From Rubripirellula sp. (GTDB lineage Bacteria; Planctomycetota; Planctomycetia; Pirellulales; Pirellulaceae): a stretch of DNA of 40,955 nt. Location: positions 159,443 to 200,397 of the forward strand of contig JAAXJB010000115.1 in NCBI GenBank assembly GCA_012270065.1, written 5' to 3'. Below the pieces are notes generated by a model. That model searched no databases. It saw only the letters and a program-made list of their open reading frames with translations, and was not told where the DNA came from. The stretch's first letter is position 1; each line of letters starts with the position of its first letter. Shown one piece after another: positions 29,862-39,700 of this stretch. The position numbers and the translations under genes are program-made.

Positions 29862-30983
29862 ATGCTCAAGAAACGCACCGTATTATTTCTTCCTGCCATT
29901 TCGGCATTCATCACACTGCTGGGGCATTCGCACGCCAAACCTCCGACACGCGCATTTGATGCTCCCGGTGCACCAGAATTCCGACGCCTTGATGATCAGC
30001 CAGGTACCAATCCCCCAGTTACCAAGGACGGAAACTACCTGATCGGCCCAACCTATGTGCCAGCTCCGGAACAGCAGGTGAAACCTGGCGTGCCGCAAGG
30101 AAAAATAATTCAATTCACAATGGATTCTCGTGATGGCAAGATGTTCAATCCTGGAATTGCACGAAAGGTGTTTGGAAAGGTCGACCCAAACAACCCCAAA
30201 ACACTGATCGTTGATACTCACGAAATCGACTACAAGCGGCAGATCACCGTTTATGTACCCCAACAGCATCAAGTTGAATCGGAAGCGCCATTCATGGTCT
30301 GCCACGATGGAACAAAAGGCAAACCACGGATGCTTCTGCCACACATTCTCGACAACTTGATCGACCAGAAACGAATTCCACCCATTGTTCTGATCGAGAT
30401 CGCAAATGGAGGTGGAGACGCTCAAGGTCACGAACGTGGGAGAGAGTACGACACGATGTCTGGTGCGTACGCAGAATACATCGAAACTGAAGTTCTGCCG
30501 CTAGTGGAAAAAAACTGCAGGCTCCGTCTCACCAAAGATCCTGATCGCAGGGCAGTGATGGGCAGCAGTTCGGGCGGATCCGCTGCTTTGATCATGGCCT
30601 GGTTCAGAACCGACCTTTACCATCGCGTACTCACAACGTCGGGTACCTTTGTCAACCAGCAATGGCCGTTTGACCCGAACATGCCAGATGGAGCCTGGGG
30701 TTTTCACAAAACACTCATTCCTGAAACACCGAAAAAACCCATTCGACTCTTCATGGCGGTGGGCGACCGCGACAACTACAATCCCAATGTGATGCGAGAT
30801 GGGATGCACGATTGGGTGGAAGCAAATCACCGAATGGCAAAAGTCCTCAAGGCAAAAGGTTACCATTACCAATACCTTTTCTGCCTCAACTCCGGCCATG
30901 GGGTTCGCAACGCCAAGGCTCAATTTCTACCGCACGCCATTGAATGGGTATGGCAGGATTACAGCCCCCCGCCCAAGCGTTAG
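29862..30983 (+). CDS. Secreted alpha/beta-hydrolase esterase (enterochelin esterase-like)
   Basis: A 373-residue serine hydrolase with a signal peptide (~1-25, ending HSHAK). The core matches putative esterase PF00756: RQITVYVPQQ, then the nucleophile elbow GSSSGG (G234 to G239, Ser236 as nucleophile in G-x-S-x-G), an acid residue in AVGDRD (~D302 or D304) and the catalytic histidine in SGHGV (H346). Such enzymes cleave carboxyl esters such as acetyl, feruloyl or glucuronoyl decorations on plant or algal polysaccharides, or siderophore esters; which one cannot be decided here. Single gene, convergent with the DUF6807 gene, 32 bases between the stops. Confidence 0.9.
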   Translation: MLKKRTVLFLPAISAFITLLGHSHAKPPTRAFDAPGAPEFRRLDDQPGTNPPVTKDGNYLIGPTYVPAPEQQVKPGVPQGKIIQFTMDSRDGKMFNPGIARKVFGKVDPNNPKTLIVDTHEIDYKRQITVYVPQQHQVESEAPFMVCHDGTKGKPRMLLPHILDNLIDQKRIPPIVLIEIANGGGDAQGHERGREYDTMSGAYAEYIETEVLPLVEKNCRLRLTKDPDRRAVMGSSSGGSAALIMAWFRTDLYHRVLTTSGTFVNQQWPFDPNMPDGAWGFHKTLIPETPKKPIRLFMAVGDRDNYNPNVMRDGMHDWVEANHRMAKVLKAKGYHYQYLFCLNSGHGVRNAKAQFLPHAIEWVWQDYSPPPKR

Positions 30984-31015
30984 AACGGTCAACTTCCGGG
31001 AATTCAGCCGCTCGT

Positions 31016-32047
31016 TCAGTTCGAATTGACAAACTCTTTCCAACGTTTCTCCAACCATTCACGTTGGGGAATGTTGTCCGTCATCAGAAATCGATAATGA
31101 GCGGTATACGGGCGTCCTTTTTCAATGACGAATTGCCCGTCCACACATGGACAGAAGCAGAAATACGGTTTTTTCGGATGGAGACGCGTCGCCTGGGGTG
31201 ATCGAAAAGAACGCGTGCTACACATCACGGTGATCGCTACATCCTGCCCGCCAACTTCACCCCACATCGTCACCCAATCAGGATGTTCATGATTGCCTTT
31301 GATTCTCCCTGAGCCAAGACTGTTCCGGAATCCTGAATTTGGCGGTTGCTGTTCACCCCCATCTGTCGTGCGTCCATCGCCAGTCCTCTCGGTCAACCAT
31401 ACGCTTGGGCCACGGATTGCAACTCCACCGTAGTGGTACTTCCGAACGATGAGTGGACTTTCATTGAGAGCCGACTGTTTTGTTTCGAGATCAAAACAAC
31501 GGAAAGAGCCATCTGTCGGCGTCACGCTGATTCGCCACCGCTCTTTTAGAATTGCGACACTCGTCTTCCCTTCCTTCTGGTGAACAAGATCGACAACAAA
31601 TCCTGTCCGCTTTGCGTCAGAAAACGTTTCGATGACATCCGCATGTACGACTCGGCCGCTTCGTTTTGCCAGGTTCCAAAAATCAACCTGATTTCCGTCG
31701 TGTGCTGTTTTTACCCATGCTGAAAAGATACCCTGCTGATGAGGATGATCAGCTGGAAAACTTTCTGTTACACATCGTCCTTTCGGCGTGAACACCGGAT
31801 GCAGAAATCCTGATCGCTCAAATACCGAGTCAATTCCTTTTGGTGCTTTGGGTGACACTTTGTTGTAAGCGAGAATCACCTGCGCACCGTCCAACACCTC
31901 GATTTTATGATCCGTCTCATGCACTCGCAATTCGTTCGCATGAACCGACGGTGGAGCGGTCATTCCCCAAACACCAAAAACAACCAGCATCATCCCAATG
32001 TTTCGTTTCAATTGCGAATCCGGGATCAACAACAGAGACTGAATCAT
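31016..32047 (-). CDS. DUF6807 family secreted protein (formerly annotated PmoA family)
   Basis: A 343-residue exported protein. The signal peptide follows a basic KR pair (~1-37, ending SVHAN). The body matches DUF6807, often labelled 'methane oxygenase PmoA' in databases, although no methane oxidation is implied: hallmarks are HPVFTPKGRCVT, FPADHPHQQGIFSAWVK near residues 98-115, DFWNLAKRSGRVVH, and a C-terminal GRPYTAHYRFLMTD. Members are beta-rich and appear in planctomycete and Verrucomicrobia glycan-use regions. The ATG at 32047 is used; a TTG one codon earlier is possible. It ends 32 bases from the convergent esterase gene and lies 134 bases downstream of the fumarase gene. Confidence 0.83.
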   Translation of the reverse strand: MIQSLLLIPDSQLKRNIGMMLVVFGVWGMTAPPSVHANELRVHETDHKIEVLDGAQVILAYNKVSPKAPKGIDSVFERSGFLHPVFTPKGRCVTESFPADHPHQQGIFSAWVKTAHDGNQVDFWNLAKRSGRVVHADVIETFSDAKRTGFVVDLVHQKEGKTSVAILKERWRISVTPTDGSFRCFDLETKQSALNESPLIVRKYHYGGVAIRGPSVWLTERTGDGRTTDGGEQQPPNSGFRNSLGSGRIKGNHEHPDWVTMWGEVGGQDVAITVMCSTRSFRSPQATRLHPKKPYFCFCPCVDGQFVIEKGRPYTAHYRFLMTDNIPQREWLEKRWKEFVNSN

Positions 32048-32181
32048 CAATCAAACTTTCTCAAGCACTGTTAAAATATTGTCCACAAGCCCCGTTTGCA
32101 GAGCTGCTGAATTTGTAAACCTGAGCCCGCATCTTCGGGACGAACGATCTCAGGAAACTAATGATACTTCATGCTGTTCGA

Positions 32182-33690
32182 TCATGATGACTTCAGTTCA
32201 ATCACCTGCTTCCAATGTTGAGGGCCGGTCTGATGCACTGATTGTCCTGTGCTATCGACCGCAACAGTAACCGGCATCTGCTCGACATCAAATTCATAAA
32301 TTGCTTCCATGCCGAGCTCCTCGAAAGCAACCACTCTTGCTTTTTTGATCGCTTTGGAAACAAGATATGCAGCACCCCCAACCGCCATCATGTAAACGGC
32401 ACCATACGCTTTTATTGCATCAATCGCCTCCGTGCCGCGTTCGGCCTTGCCAACCATCCCGGCCAACCCGGTTTGATCAAGCATTTGACGCGTGAACTTG
32501 TCCATTCGCGTGGCAGTGGTTGGGCCGGCTGGTCCAACCGCCTCATCTCGAACAGGTTTCACTGGGCCCACGTAGTAAATGAAACGACCCCGCAAATCAA
32601 CTGGCAACGGTTCGCCGCGATCAAGCATGTCTGTCATGCGTTTGTGGGCTGCATCACGCCCGGTCAACAACTTGCCGCTTAGCAAAACCGTTTCACCCGC
32701 TTTCAGTGATTGGATATCTTCCGGCGTCACGTTCTGCAGATCGATATGCTTCGCATCCGCACCCGGGTCCCATGTGATGGAGGGCCAATCACTGAGGGTG
32801 GGCGTGTCAAATTCAGCTGACCCTGACCCGTCAAGAACAAAATGGGCGTGCCGCGTTGCCGCGCAATTGGGAATCATTGCTACCGGTTTTGATGCAGCAT
32901 GGGTTGGGTAATCAAGAATCTTGACATCAAGCACAGTTGTCAAACCTCCCAATCCCTGAGCACCGATGCCAAGCTGATTGACACGTTCCATCAACTCCAA
33001 ACGCAATTCTTCAACCCGGTTATTCGGTCCCCGTTGCTTCAGTTCATGGATGTCGATGGGGTCCATCAAAGCCCTTTTTGCAAGCACTGCCGCTTTTTCG
33101 GCGGTTCCGCCAATCCCAATCCCAAGCATTCCCGGTGGGCACCAGCCAGCCCCGAGTTTGGGAACAGTTTCGAGCACCCAATCCACGATGCTGTCGGAGG
33201 GGTTCAGCATTACAAGCTTGGCCTTGTTTTCAGAACCACCGCCCTTGGCGGCAATGTGCACTTCCACCTTGTCACCGGGCACCATGTCGTAATGAATCAC
33301 TGCCGGAGTATTGTCACCCGTGTTTTTTCGAATGCCCGCGGGATCGCGTAAAATCGAAGCCCTCAAAACGTTCTCCGGATGGGTGTAAGCCCTCCTTACC
33401 CCCTCGTTAATCATCTCGGTGACGGACATTTCAGCATCCCATCGAACGTCCATCCCGACATTCACAAAAACCGTAACGATGCCTGTGTCCTGACAAATCG
33501 GTCTGCGACCCTGGGCACACATTCGTGAATTGATCAGTATCTGCGCCATGGCAGCTTTCGCTGCTTGAGATTCCTCGCGCTCGTACGCGGCGTTCACTGA
33601 GTGAATAAAATCCAGAGGATGGTAATAGGACATGAATTGCAGACTGTCTGCAATGCTGTCAATCAGATGCGATTGGTGGATCGTACTCAT
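32182..33690 (-). CDS. fumA: Fumarate hydratase, class I (iron-sulfur, single chain)
   Basis: A 502-residue cytoplasmic enzyme that interconverts fumarate and malate in the citric acid cycle. The three cysteines that bind the 4Fe-4S cluster are in CQDTG (C66), GWCPPG (C184) and NCAATRH (C276), embedded in the alpha domain; the C-terminal ~200 residues are the beta domain (Fumerase_C) with RGRFIYYVGPVKPVRDEAVGPAGPTTATRMD split across conserved patches and a final AIYEFDVEQMPVTVAVD region. Length fits single-chain class I fumarases and differs from the two-subunit L(+)-tartrate dehydratase type. No signal peptide. A strong AGGAG lies six bases before the ATG. It is the only clear core-metabolism gene in the window. 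Confidence 0.95.
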   Translation of the reverse strand: MSTIHQSHLIDSIADSLQFMSYYHPLDFIHSVNAAYEREESQAAKAAMAQILINSRMCAQGRRPICQDTGIVTVFVNVGMDVRWDAEMSVTEMINEGVRRAYTHPENVLRASILRDPAGIRKNTGDNTPAVIHYDMVPGDKVEVHIAAKGGGSENKAKLVMLNPSDSIVDWVLETVPKLGAGWCPPGMLGIGIGGTAEKAAVLAKRALMDPIDIHELKQRGPNNRVEELRLELMERVNQLGIGAQGLGGLTTVLDVKILDYPTHAASKPVAMIPNCAATRHAHFVLDGSGSAEFDTPTLSDWPSITWDPGADAKHIDLQNVTPEDIQSLKAGETVLLSGKLLTGRDAAHKRMTDMLDRGEPLPVDLRGRFIYYVGPVKPVRDEAVGPAGPTTATRMDKFTRQMLDQTGLAGMVGKAERGTEAIDAIKAYGAVYMMAVGGAAYLVSKAIKKARVVAFEELGMEAIYEFDVEQMPVTVAVDSTGQSVHQTGPQHWKQVIELKSS

Positions 33691-34135
33691 GGGAAACTCC
33701 TGCCGACTGATAAGCTATTGGTTGAATCGAGATTATGCGTTGTATCGAGGTGTTCCACCATCCGGGCACCCTCTCGGTCACCCAGTAACGGTCACGAAGC
33801 TGAACCCAGCGTCATTATTATCCAAATTTCCAGTGCACTCAGCCGACACCAGCGCGAAAACCGAGCAACTCACTCCAAAATCCAAATGAAGTGATTCGGG
33901 GCCACGCTCTAGATTTTGCGTGAACCTGAAGGTGATCCCCAGCAAGTCACGTCAGCAATGCAGGATTGATTACGGGGATCAATAAAAACGAAATTGCAGC
34001 TAAAAACCAAATACTTGTGATCCACGCGGGCAAATCTAGTCGCTGAGGAAATCCTACCGAATGCGAATCGGAACTAACACGGAAAGAACATTCCCGACGC
34101 TTGTTATCCATGCGCTTACTGCAGCGAACTCTTTG
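33691..34135. other. Intergenic region upstream of the fumarase gene
   Basis: The 445 bases between the coiled-coil HExxH gene and the fumarase gene (both minus strand) include the fumarase ribosome-binding site and should hold its promoter. Short overlapping plus-strand frames look accidental. No terminator-like hairpin, RNA gene or repeat was recognised. Confidence 0.35.
33697..33701 (-). promoter_or_regulatory. Shine-Dalgarno site of the fumarase gene
   Basis: AGGAG on the minus strand, six bases before the ATG at 33688-33690. It fixes the start and is one of the few strong ribosome-binding sites in the window, in keeping with a highly expressed central-metabolism gene. Confidence 0.75.
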
Positions 34136-35110
34136 TCAAATTTTCAAATTGAAACCAAAAACACCCGCAACTTTCTCGACGAACTTCTTTTGTGAGTCCG
34201 CTGCCCGGCGATGCCATCCTCTCAGATAAACTTCGAAATCGAGATTTTCATCCGGCTGCCCCTTGTTGAGATACTGCAACGACTCCCAACCATCTGGTTC
34301 GGCTTCAAATAGGGGCAGCAACTTGGCTGCAAGTCTGTTGTTGAGTTCCCGATTGGTCCCGGTTTCTTCGAGTTTGTCCCGATTGCGTTCGAAAATCTCC
34401 TGTGCCGATTCACGTTCGCTGTTATGAACTGTGAGTCGATCGGCAGCATAATCCGCCAAAGCAGACGCATAGGGTTTCCAATTTGAATATGGCGGGTTCG
34501 TTTTCCATGTCTCCGCCATTCTTCTCAACGCGAACAAAGAAGCACATTCGCATAACGTTTCTTCAAACCATAACTGTGGGTTATTCGCATCCCGATAGTT
34601 ACAAACGACATGGCAGAGTTCATGCGCAAATTGAAACGCAAGCTGTGCCCATGCTCGGTCGCGCGTGTTGACCCGAATGATGTACTCACCATTTTCGCCG
34701 CGCCGATACAAGGTGATCGGACCACTCACATCATTTTGAATCAGGAAGGGTGCATACGCACGATCAGCCAGGTGAGGCAAAAAAACATCAGTGACCGATT
34801 CGCACACCTTTTTTGTGTCTGCGAGTGACGAACTTCCCCAGTCTCCCGGTTCAATGAACAACCGGAATCCTTGTGCTGTATTCTGCCCGGCGTGCCGCAC
34901 TGCCGGCATGTCACCCACAATCTCGATTATCTGATCCAGTTTCTCGCGTAGCTTCCGGTTCTCCGTTTCAAGTACCGAAATACGACGTTTCAGCTCCGAA
35001 ACATTTTCTTGAGCAACTGCGTCCCGGCCAGTGACTAACATCACCGCCACCAGGGACAGGAAAAACCACATTCGACGAGGGCTATTTAGCGCAGAAAATG
35101 TGTTCAACAT
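34136..35110 (-). CDS. Secreted coiled-coil protein with HExxH zincin motif
   Basis: A 324-residue predicted exported protein. After a signal segment (~14-35) comes a coiled coil of about 30 residues (VSELKRRISVLETENRKLR). The middle contains FAHELCHVVCN, with H163-E164-x-x-H167 as a zincin metal site, and FEE at 183-184 as candidate third ligand, the spacing of about 16 residues resembling gluzincin-type peptidases. The C-terminal half is helical (SERESAQEIFERNRDKLEE) with no named domain. A protease role is likely but unproven; the coiled coil could drive oligomerisation or anchoring. In-frame starts at 35146 and 35071 also exist; 35110 was chosen as the first giving an ordinary signal peptide. 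It is not clearly in an operon. Confidence 0.75.
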   Translation of the reverse strand: MLNTFSALNSPRRMWFFLSLVAVMLVTGRDAVAQENVSELKRRISVLETENRKLREKLDQIIEIVGDMPAVRHAGQNTAQGFRLFIEPGDWGSSSLADTKKVCESVTDVFLPHLADRAYAPFLIQNDVSGPITLYRRGENGEYIIRVNTRDRAWAQLAFQFAHELCHVVCNYRDANNPQLWFEETLCECASLFALRRMAETWKTNPPYSNWKPYASALADYAADRLTVHNSERESAQEIFERNRDKLEETGTNRELNNRLAAKLLPLFEAEPDGWESLQYLNKGQPDENLDFEVYLRGWHRRAADSQKKFVEKVAGVFGFNLKI

Positions 35111-35376
35111 ATCATCATCACCCTGTTCTAAAGCCAGACCGCACATGAATCATTGAAGGGACACGCCACCCATGCAATAGTGGCTCAAATCCTATCCCGC
35201 TTGAGTTCATGGAAGTCATTTCCCTTGCCGAACGAGCTACCGGTTGGCAAAACTCAGACTGAGTCAGTGTTCACTTCACGTGGGTCACGCGACGTCATCG
35301 GATTGCCGCACAGATGGCAACCGACATCAACTCGTTATCAATGTAATCAACCAACCACACCATCCCACCGTAGCAA

Positions 35377-36789
35377 TTACACAAGAAACTCAGTGATGGC
35401 TCCAGTTTGATCCAATTTCTTACGTGACATTTCAAGATCCAGATCACCGTAGTGCGGAATCGGATTCCCATATGCGTTCAAAAGGGTGGTGTACCAGTTT
35501 CCGATTGTCTTGTGGCCCGGCGTTGCATGGTAGGGTAGGCGTATGTATTGACCGGCAATGTCGAGCTTGCAGTTTTGGCCAGCCAGAATGAGGAATGGGG
35601 CTTCAGTTCCATGGCTATGGTGACCTTCTCCGTTTTCTGGAAAATACATCACCACGGTATTGTCGAACATGTTTCCATTACCTTCTGGCGTTTCTTTCAA
35701 ACGTTCAACAATCGTTGCAACTTGCTCCATGTGGCCCATTCGGACTTTCTCACGAATTTTGTCCGCCGATACACCACTGTAACCACCGTTGTGCCCAAGT
35801 TCATGCAGCGAGATGTGGTCTCCCTCATTACCAGGCAACCCTTTGATTGGAGTCGAAAGCTCATCGATCGTATAAGTCACAACGTTCGTAAGCCCGGTAA
35901 TCAGCGCGGACACGAGTACATCCGTCATTGCTTTCTGTTTTTCGGGGGTTGTCGCATTCACGCCTCCATTCAGGTGAACGCTGTCAATTTCAGGCAGATA
36001 TTCTGAAATCGCCCCCGACATTTTTTCTACTTTACGATTGCGAGCCTGAATGGACTCGATCGAGTCAACATGGTTGCTGATTTTAAGCTTTTCATAGCCA
36101 CTCAATACTCGCGCCTTGTGGGCTTCTTCTGCTTGCAGGAACGCCAACATCGCCTCATCAGACGTGACCGCATCGGGATTGGCTACCGACTTGAAAAGTT
36201 CATCAAATGCGGTCTGCGGGTCCGCATAACAATAGTTCCGCTGGTGCGGACCTGGAGCTGAATATCCGGGAACGATGCCTTTCCGAAAGCTACTGTAATT
36301 GCCGGTCAGTGATAATTCGACGTGTCCAAAAGGTGATGGTGACAACTTGGCCAACTCAAAATCGATCGTTGCACGCTTGATTCCACTGAGCGAATTCCGT
36401 CCAGATTTGAAAGCCCCCATCACAGATGAATAGGACCAATGACCGTTTTCACTCATTTTGCAGGAAAGTCCCTGCAACACTGCCAAACTTTCTTTGTGCG
36501 ATTCGAGACGTCCCATCCAGGATGGCAATTGCTGGTTCGTCAAATCAACACGGATCGGCTGTTTGGCATGATCCTGTTTTTTCTGTTCTTCGCTGAACGA
36601 GGGCAGGGTCAATTCCTTTGGTCGCACACCATTTGATTTGCGGATGAAAACAAACCGCTGATTTGACGCGTTGGGTTCCCTGGCTGAAACACGTTCCATT
36701 GAAGACATGCCCAGCGCCCCAGCACCCAGCGTCCCGGCACCAAACGCTGCTCCGGCATGAGTCAAAAACCGTCTGCGATTATTCTTCAT
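35377..36789 (-). CDS. DUF1552 family protein, Tat-exported
   Basis: A 470-residue DUF1552 protein with an N-terminal NRRRFLTHAG (arginines 5-7) twin-arginine signal and an Ala/Gly-rich hydrophobic core. Family features include FIRKSNGVRP early, the ISLHELGHNGGYSG region, and FPENGEGHHSHGTEAPFLIL near the C-terminus, where the histidines could bind metal. The ATG overlaps the end of the upstream large cytochrome gene by 11 bases, a coupling arrangement different from the four-base ATGA of the DUF1501 pairs. It belongs to another branch than the DUF1552 protein at 15709-17112, which lacks the HHSHG patch and has SSSFHLSRNYP instead. Confidence 0.9.
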   Translation of the reverse strand: MKNNRRRFLTHAGAAFGAGTLGAGALGMSSMERVSAREPNASNQRFVFIRKSNGVRPKELTLPSFSEEQKKQDHAKQPIRVDLTNQQLPSWMGRLESHKESLAVLQGLSCKMSENGHWSYSSVMGAFKSGRNSLSGIKRATIDFELAKLSPSPFGHVELSLTGNYSSFRKGIVPGYSAPGPHQRNYCYADPQTAFDELFKSVANPDAVTSDEAMLAFLQAEEAHKARVLSGYEKLKISNHVDSIESIQARNRKVEKMSGAISEYLPEIDSVHLNGGVNATTPEKQKAMTDVLVSALITGLTNVVTYTIDELSTPIKGLPGNEGDHISLHELGHNGGYSGVSADKIREKVRMGHMEQVATIVERLKETPEGNGNMFDNTVVMYFPENGEGHHSHGTEAPFLILAGQNCKLDIAGQYIRLPYHATPGHKTIGNWYTTLLNAYGNPIPHYGDLDLEMSRKKLDQTGAITEFLV

Positions 36790-39700
36790 GTGTTTGACTT
36801 TTTTCTTTTCGGTAGATGAAGGAATCGGAGGTTAACAGAGAAACGATGACAGAATCGAAACTTCCGCCGCTGTCGACGTAGGCACGATCAGCCTCAATGA
36901 GCGTCTGCGAATCCGATAGCATTTCATTTCTTCCGAGAAAATATCGGAATGCATATCGAATGAAAGTCTGTCGGACGCGATCGGATTTCGACAATTTTTC
37001 GATCAATTCAAGGGCGTCACGGACTTCCCCATCAAGGTCGCTGTCTCCTGTGCCTTCAAGATACCCCACCGCATCAACGGGCAACGTTTTGTAAGTATCT
37101 CTTAAATCAACATGGGGTGCTGCTTTGTCGGGGCCTTTCCTGACAAGATTGTCTGGATGTTCCAGCGACTCATGTTCACGGTACCTGCCAAAATCGTCAT
37201 AAATTTCAAAGGGAAGCCCCAATGGATTCATTTTCTTATGACATTTCCAACAGTAGGTGTCACGTGTTTTGGCTTCCAACCGCTCACGGAGAGTTTTCTC
37301 GTGATTATCAGGAATCACGGCATCCACTGTGATTGGCAGGTCAGGAACTGTCCCAGCAAGCAGTTTTTCCTGAATCCAGAGTCCACGCCGCACTGGATCG
37401 GTTTCGGTGTTCTGTGCATGAGCAATCAACCATGCGGGATGGGTCAACATACCTTTCCGGTTACGAACCGCGGAAGGCTGCACCACCGGGTAATTCCAAT
37501 CATCAAGTCTGATGTTGAAAAACTTGGCAACTTCAGGACTTCTCAGCTGCAAACCGGTTCGCGTGTCAGCGTTACTTTTTCCATGCGCTGGAAATGAATC
37601 ATAGGGTGCCGCCGCCAGTTGACCCTTATCAAACCTCGTTGTGAAACTGGTCATGATTGTTTTGAACGTTCGCAGATCGTCCTTGGGGTTTCTTCCCATT
37701 CCACGCATTTTCACTTCTTGAATGAAGGCATCGTGTTTTTCCAGATCCGCCGATGTGAAATTTTGCCAATCTTCATCTTTAAAATGATCATAAATGGTTC
37801 GAATTCGTTGAGATGCTGCCGCCATCGACTCGTTGTCACCGGAGTGGTAGACATAGAATTTATCGGTTGTCAGCAATTCGTCAAAAACGTTTTCGTCCAT
37901 TTGCAGGATGTGGTCGACCAACCGGTCAGCCTCACCAACCAGCCTGCCTTTTGCGTTGTCGTAATGCCCACCAAACCGCTTGTTGTCCTTGAATATCTTC
38001 AGTAACTGTGGATAACCAAAGAATTCACGGAAGAACCGCAACTTCCTAATCGGCGTATTGGTGATGCTCGCGGTCAATTGAAGACGCTGCACCGCCTCAT
38101 CAATCACGTAGAACTGTTCTCGATTGGCAAGCATCCTGAGGACTTCACGCTTGTAATCTTCGCGAGTTGTCAATCTGCCTTCCGCTGCTGCCTTCGCAAG
38201 CTCTTCGTCGGGACTGCTGTCGGTCAGAGCGTAAGCGATGGCATAACTCGCATCGCGGGGCGACATCATCCTGCGTCCATGCGAATCGACTTTTCCAGAT
38301 CCCACCTCATTCCGGTAGACAAATTCAGTCCGCAGGATCAACGTCTGCACCAGTTTTTTGATGCCATCTGCATTCCCCAATTGCCTGAAATAGGAGTCCG
38401 CTAGTTTCCCATATCGCGCCAGCTCTGCAGCATCGGGCGCACGCCTGTAAAAGAGCTGAAACAGTTGAGTCACCAAAGAATCAACCACGGCTCGCGAAGG
38501 ACTCCCTGCAGTTTCCCGCTCCTGATCAAACTGCATTCTCCATTGTTCGAGGCACTTGCTGATGATGTCCAGGTAACGGTCGCCGTTCTGACGCTGCTGG
38601 CGTATTACACGCTCAATTACTTCCTGTTCGTCTTCTGTTCGCGGACGGTATACCGGTACTTTATGGCGTTGCTCATACCGATGCCGGATCACTTGCTGCT
38701 GAAATTCCTCAAGATAGCCAGCAAGAAAAGTCAAGCGTGTCTGTATCGTGCGTTCGGTCTCACCACGGTAAAACCAGTCCCGTTCGCACTTTTCCATCCA
38801 CTCGGTAACGCTTTCTCCATTGCCCGAATTCTTTACCATCGAATGATAAAGAACCACCAGTTCTTTGGCGCCGGGCTGCGCAGCATGGAATGGTGACTTT
38901 TTAATTCCGGTGTTTTCAACGGTCTTGATCTTTATCGGTTGAAATTCCGGAAGAAGTTTCGCATGTTCTTTTCCGTACATCGATATCAGAATTGGCTCGA
39001 TGAACTGGCCAAGAAACTTCTCCCGCTCCGACAGGGTCAGTTCATGGCTCCATTCCATGCTCATGATTTCGTGGACTGCCGGCAGGTAGCGTCGATCACG
39101 TTTGGAAAGGTACAGAATGTATTCAGCAACTTCCTTGGCGTTGGTGATCATCGTCAAGAGATGACCGCCATTCAGAACAGCATTGGAGTAATATCGAACC
39201 CCCGTTGTTGGCGGAAGCAAAAACGGATTGGTCAGATTGACACGCCGATTATTGTCACCGATAACGAATTCTCGCTTGCCATCGATTGTCTGAAAGGGTC
39301 GGTGATTCAATATTTCGTTGAATCTCGCTTCGAAAATATACTCGCTGATGAGCCATTTTCGATCATAGGTGAAACCCTTCACACCTGCGTGCCGACCAGA
39401 AAACAGTTCGTCATGATCCACATAGTTCCCGTACTCAGGTCTCCGCAGTTTTTCCTCCAATCGCGAGGCACCATATTTTCCCAATTCTGCAGACACCCAT
39501 TCAACAATGTTGGCACGCTCCTGTTCTTCAAGATCGTTGGCATCCTCGGGAGGCATGATCCCAAAATGCAACTGGGCCTGAATCTTATTGAAAAGCTCCA
39601 TACGTTCCGTATGCGACAGGTCACCAAAGCCGTCAAGAACGACGTTCCCCTCGGCTGAGCGCGAGTCATGGCAGTCGTGGCAATTATCTTTGAGCAGCTG

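Noticed and set aside
31016-32047. Annotation of the DUF6807 protein as a methane monooxygenase subunit
   Set aside because: The 'PmoA' label is a database carry-over; the protein has a signal peptide and no multiple membrane helices as expected of true PmoA.
38939-39658. A 239-codon plus-strand frame
   Set aside because: It is antisense to the large cytochrome gene and lacks a recognisable domain or signal.
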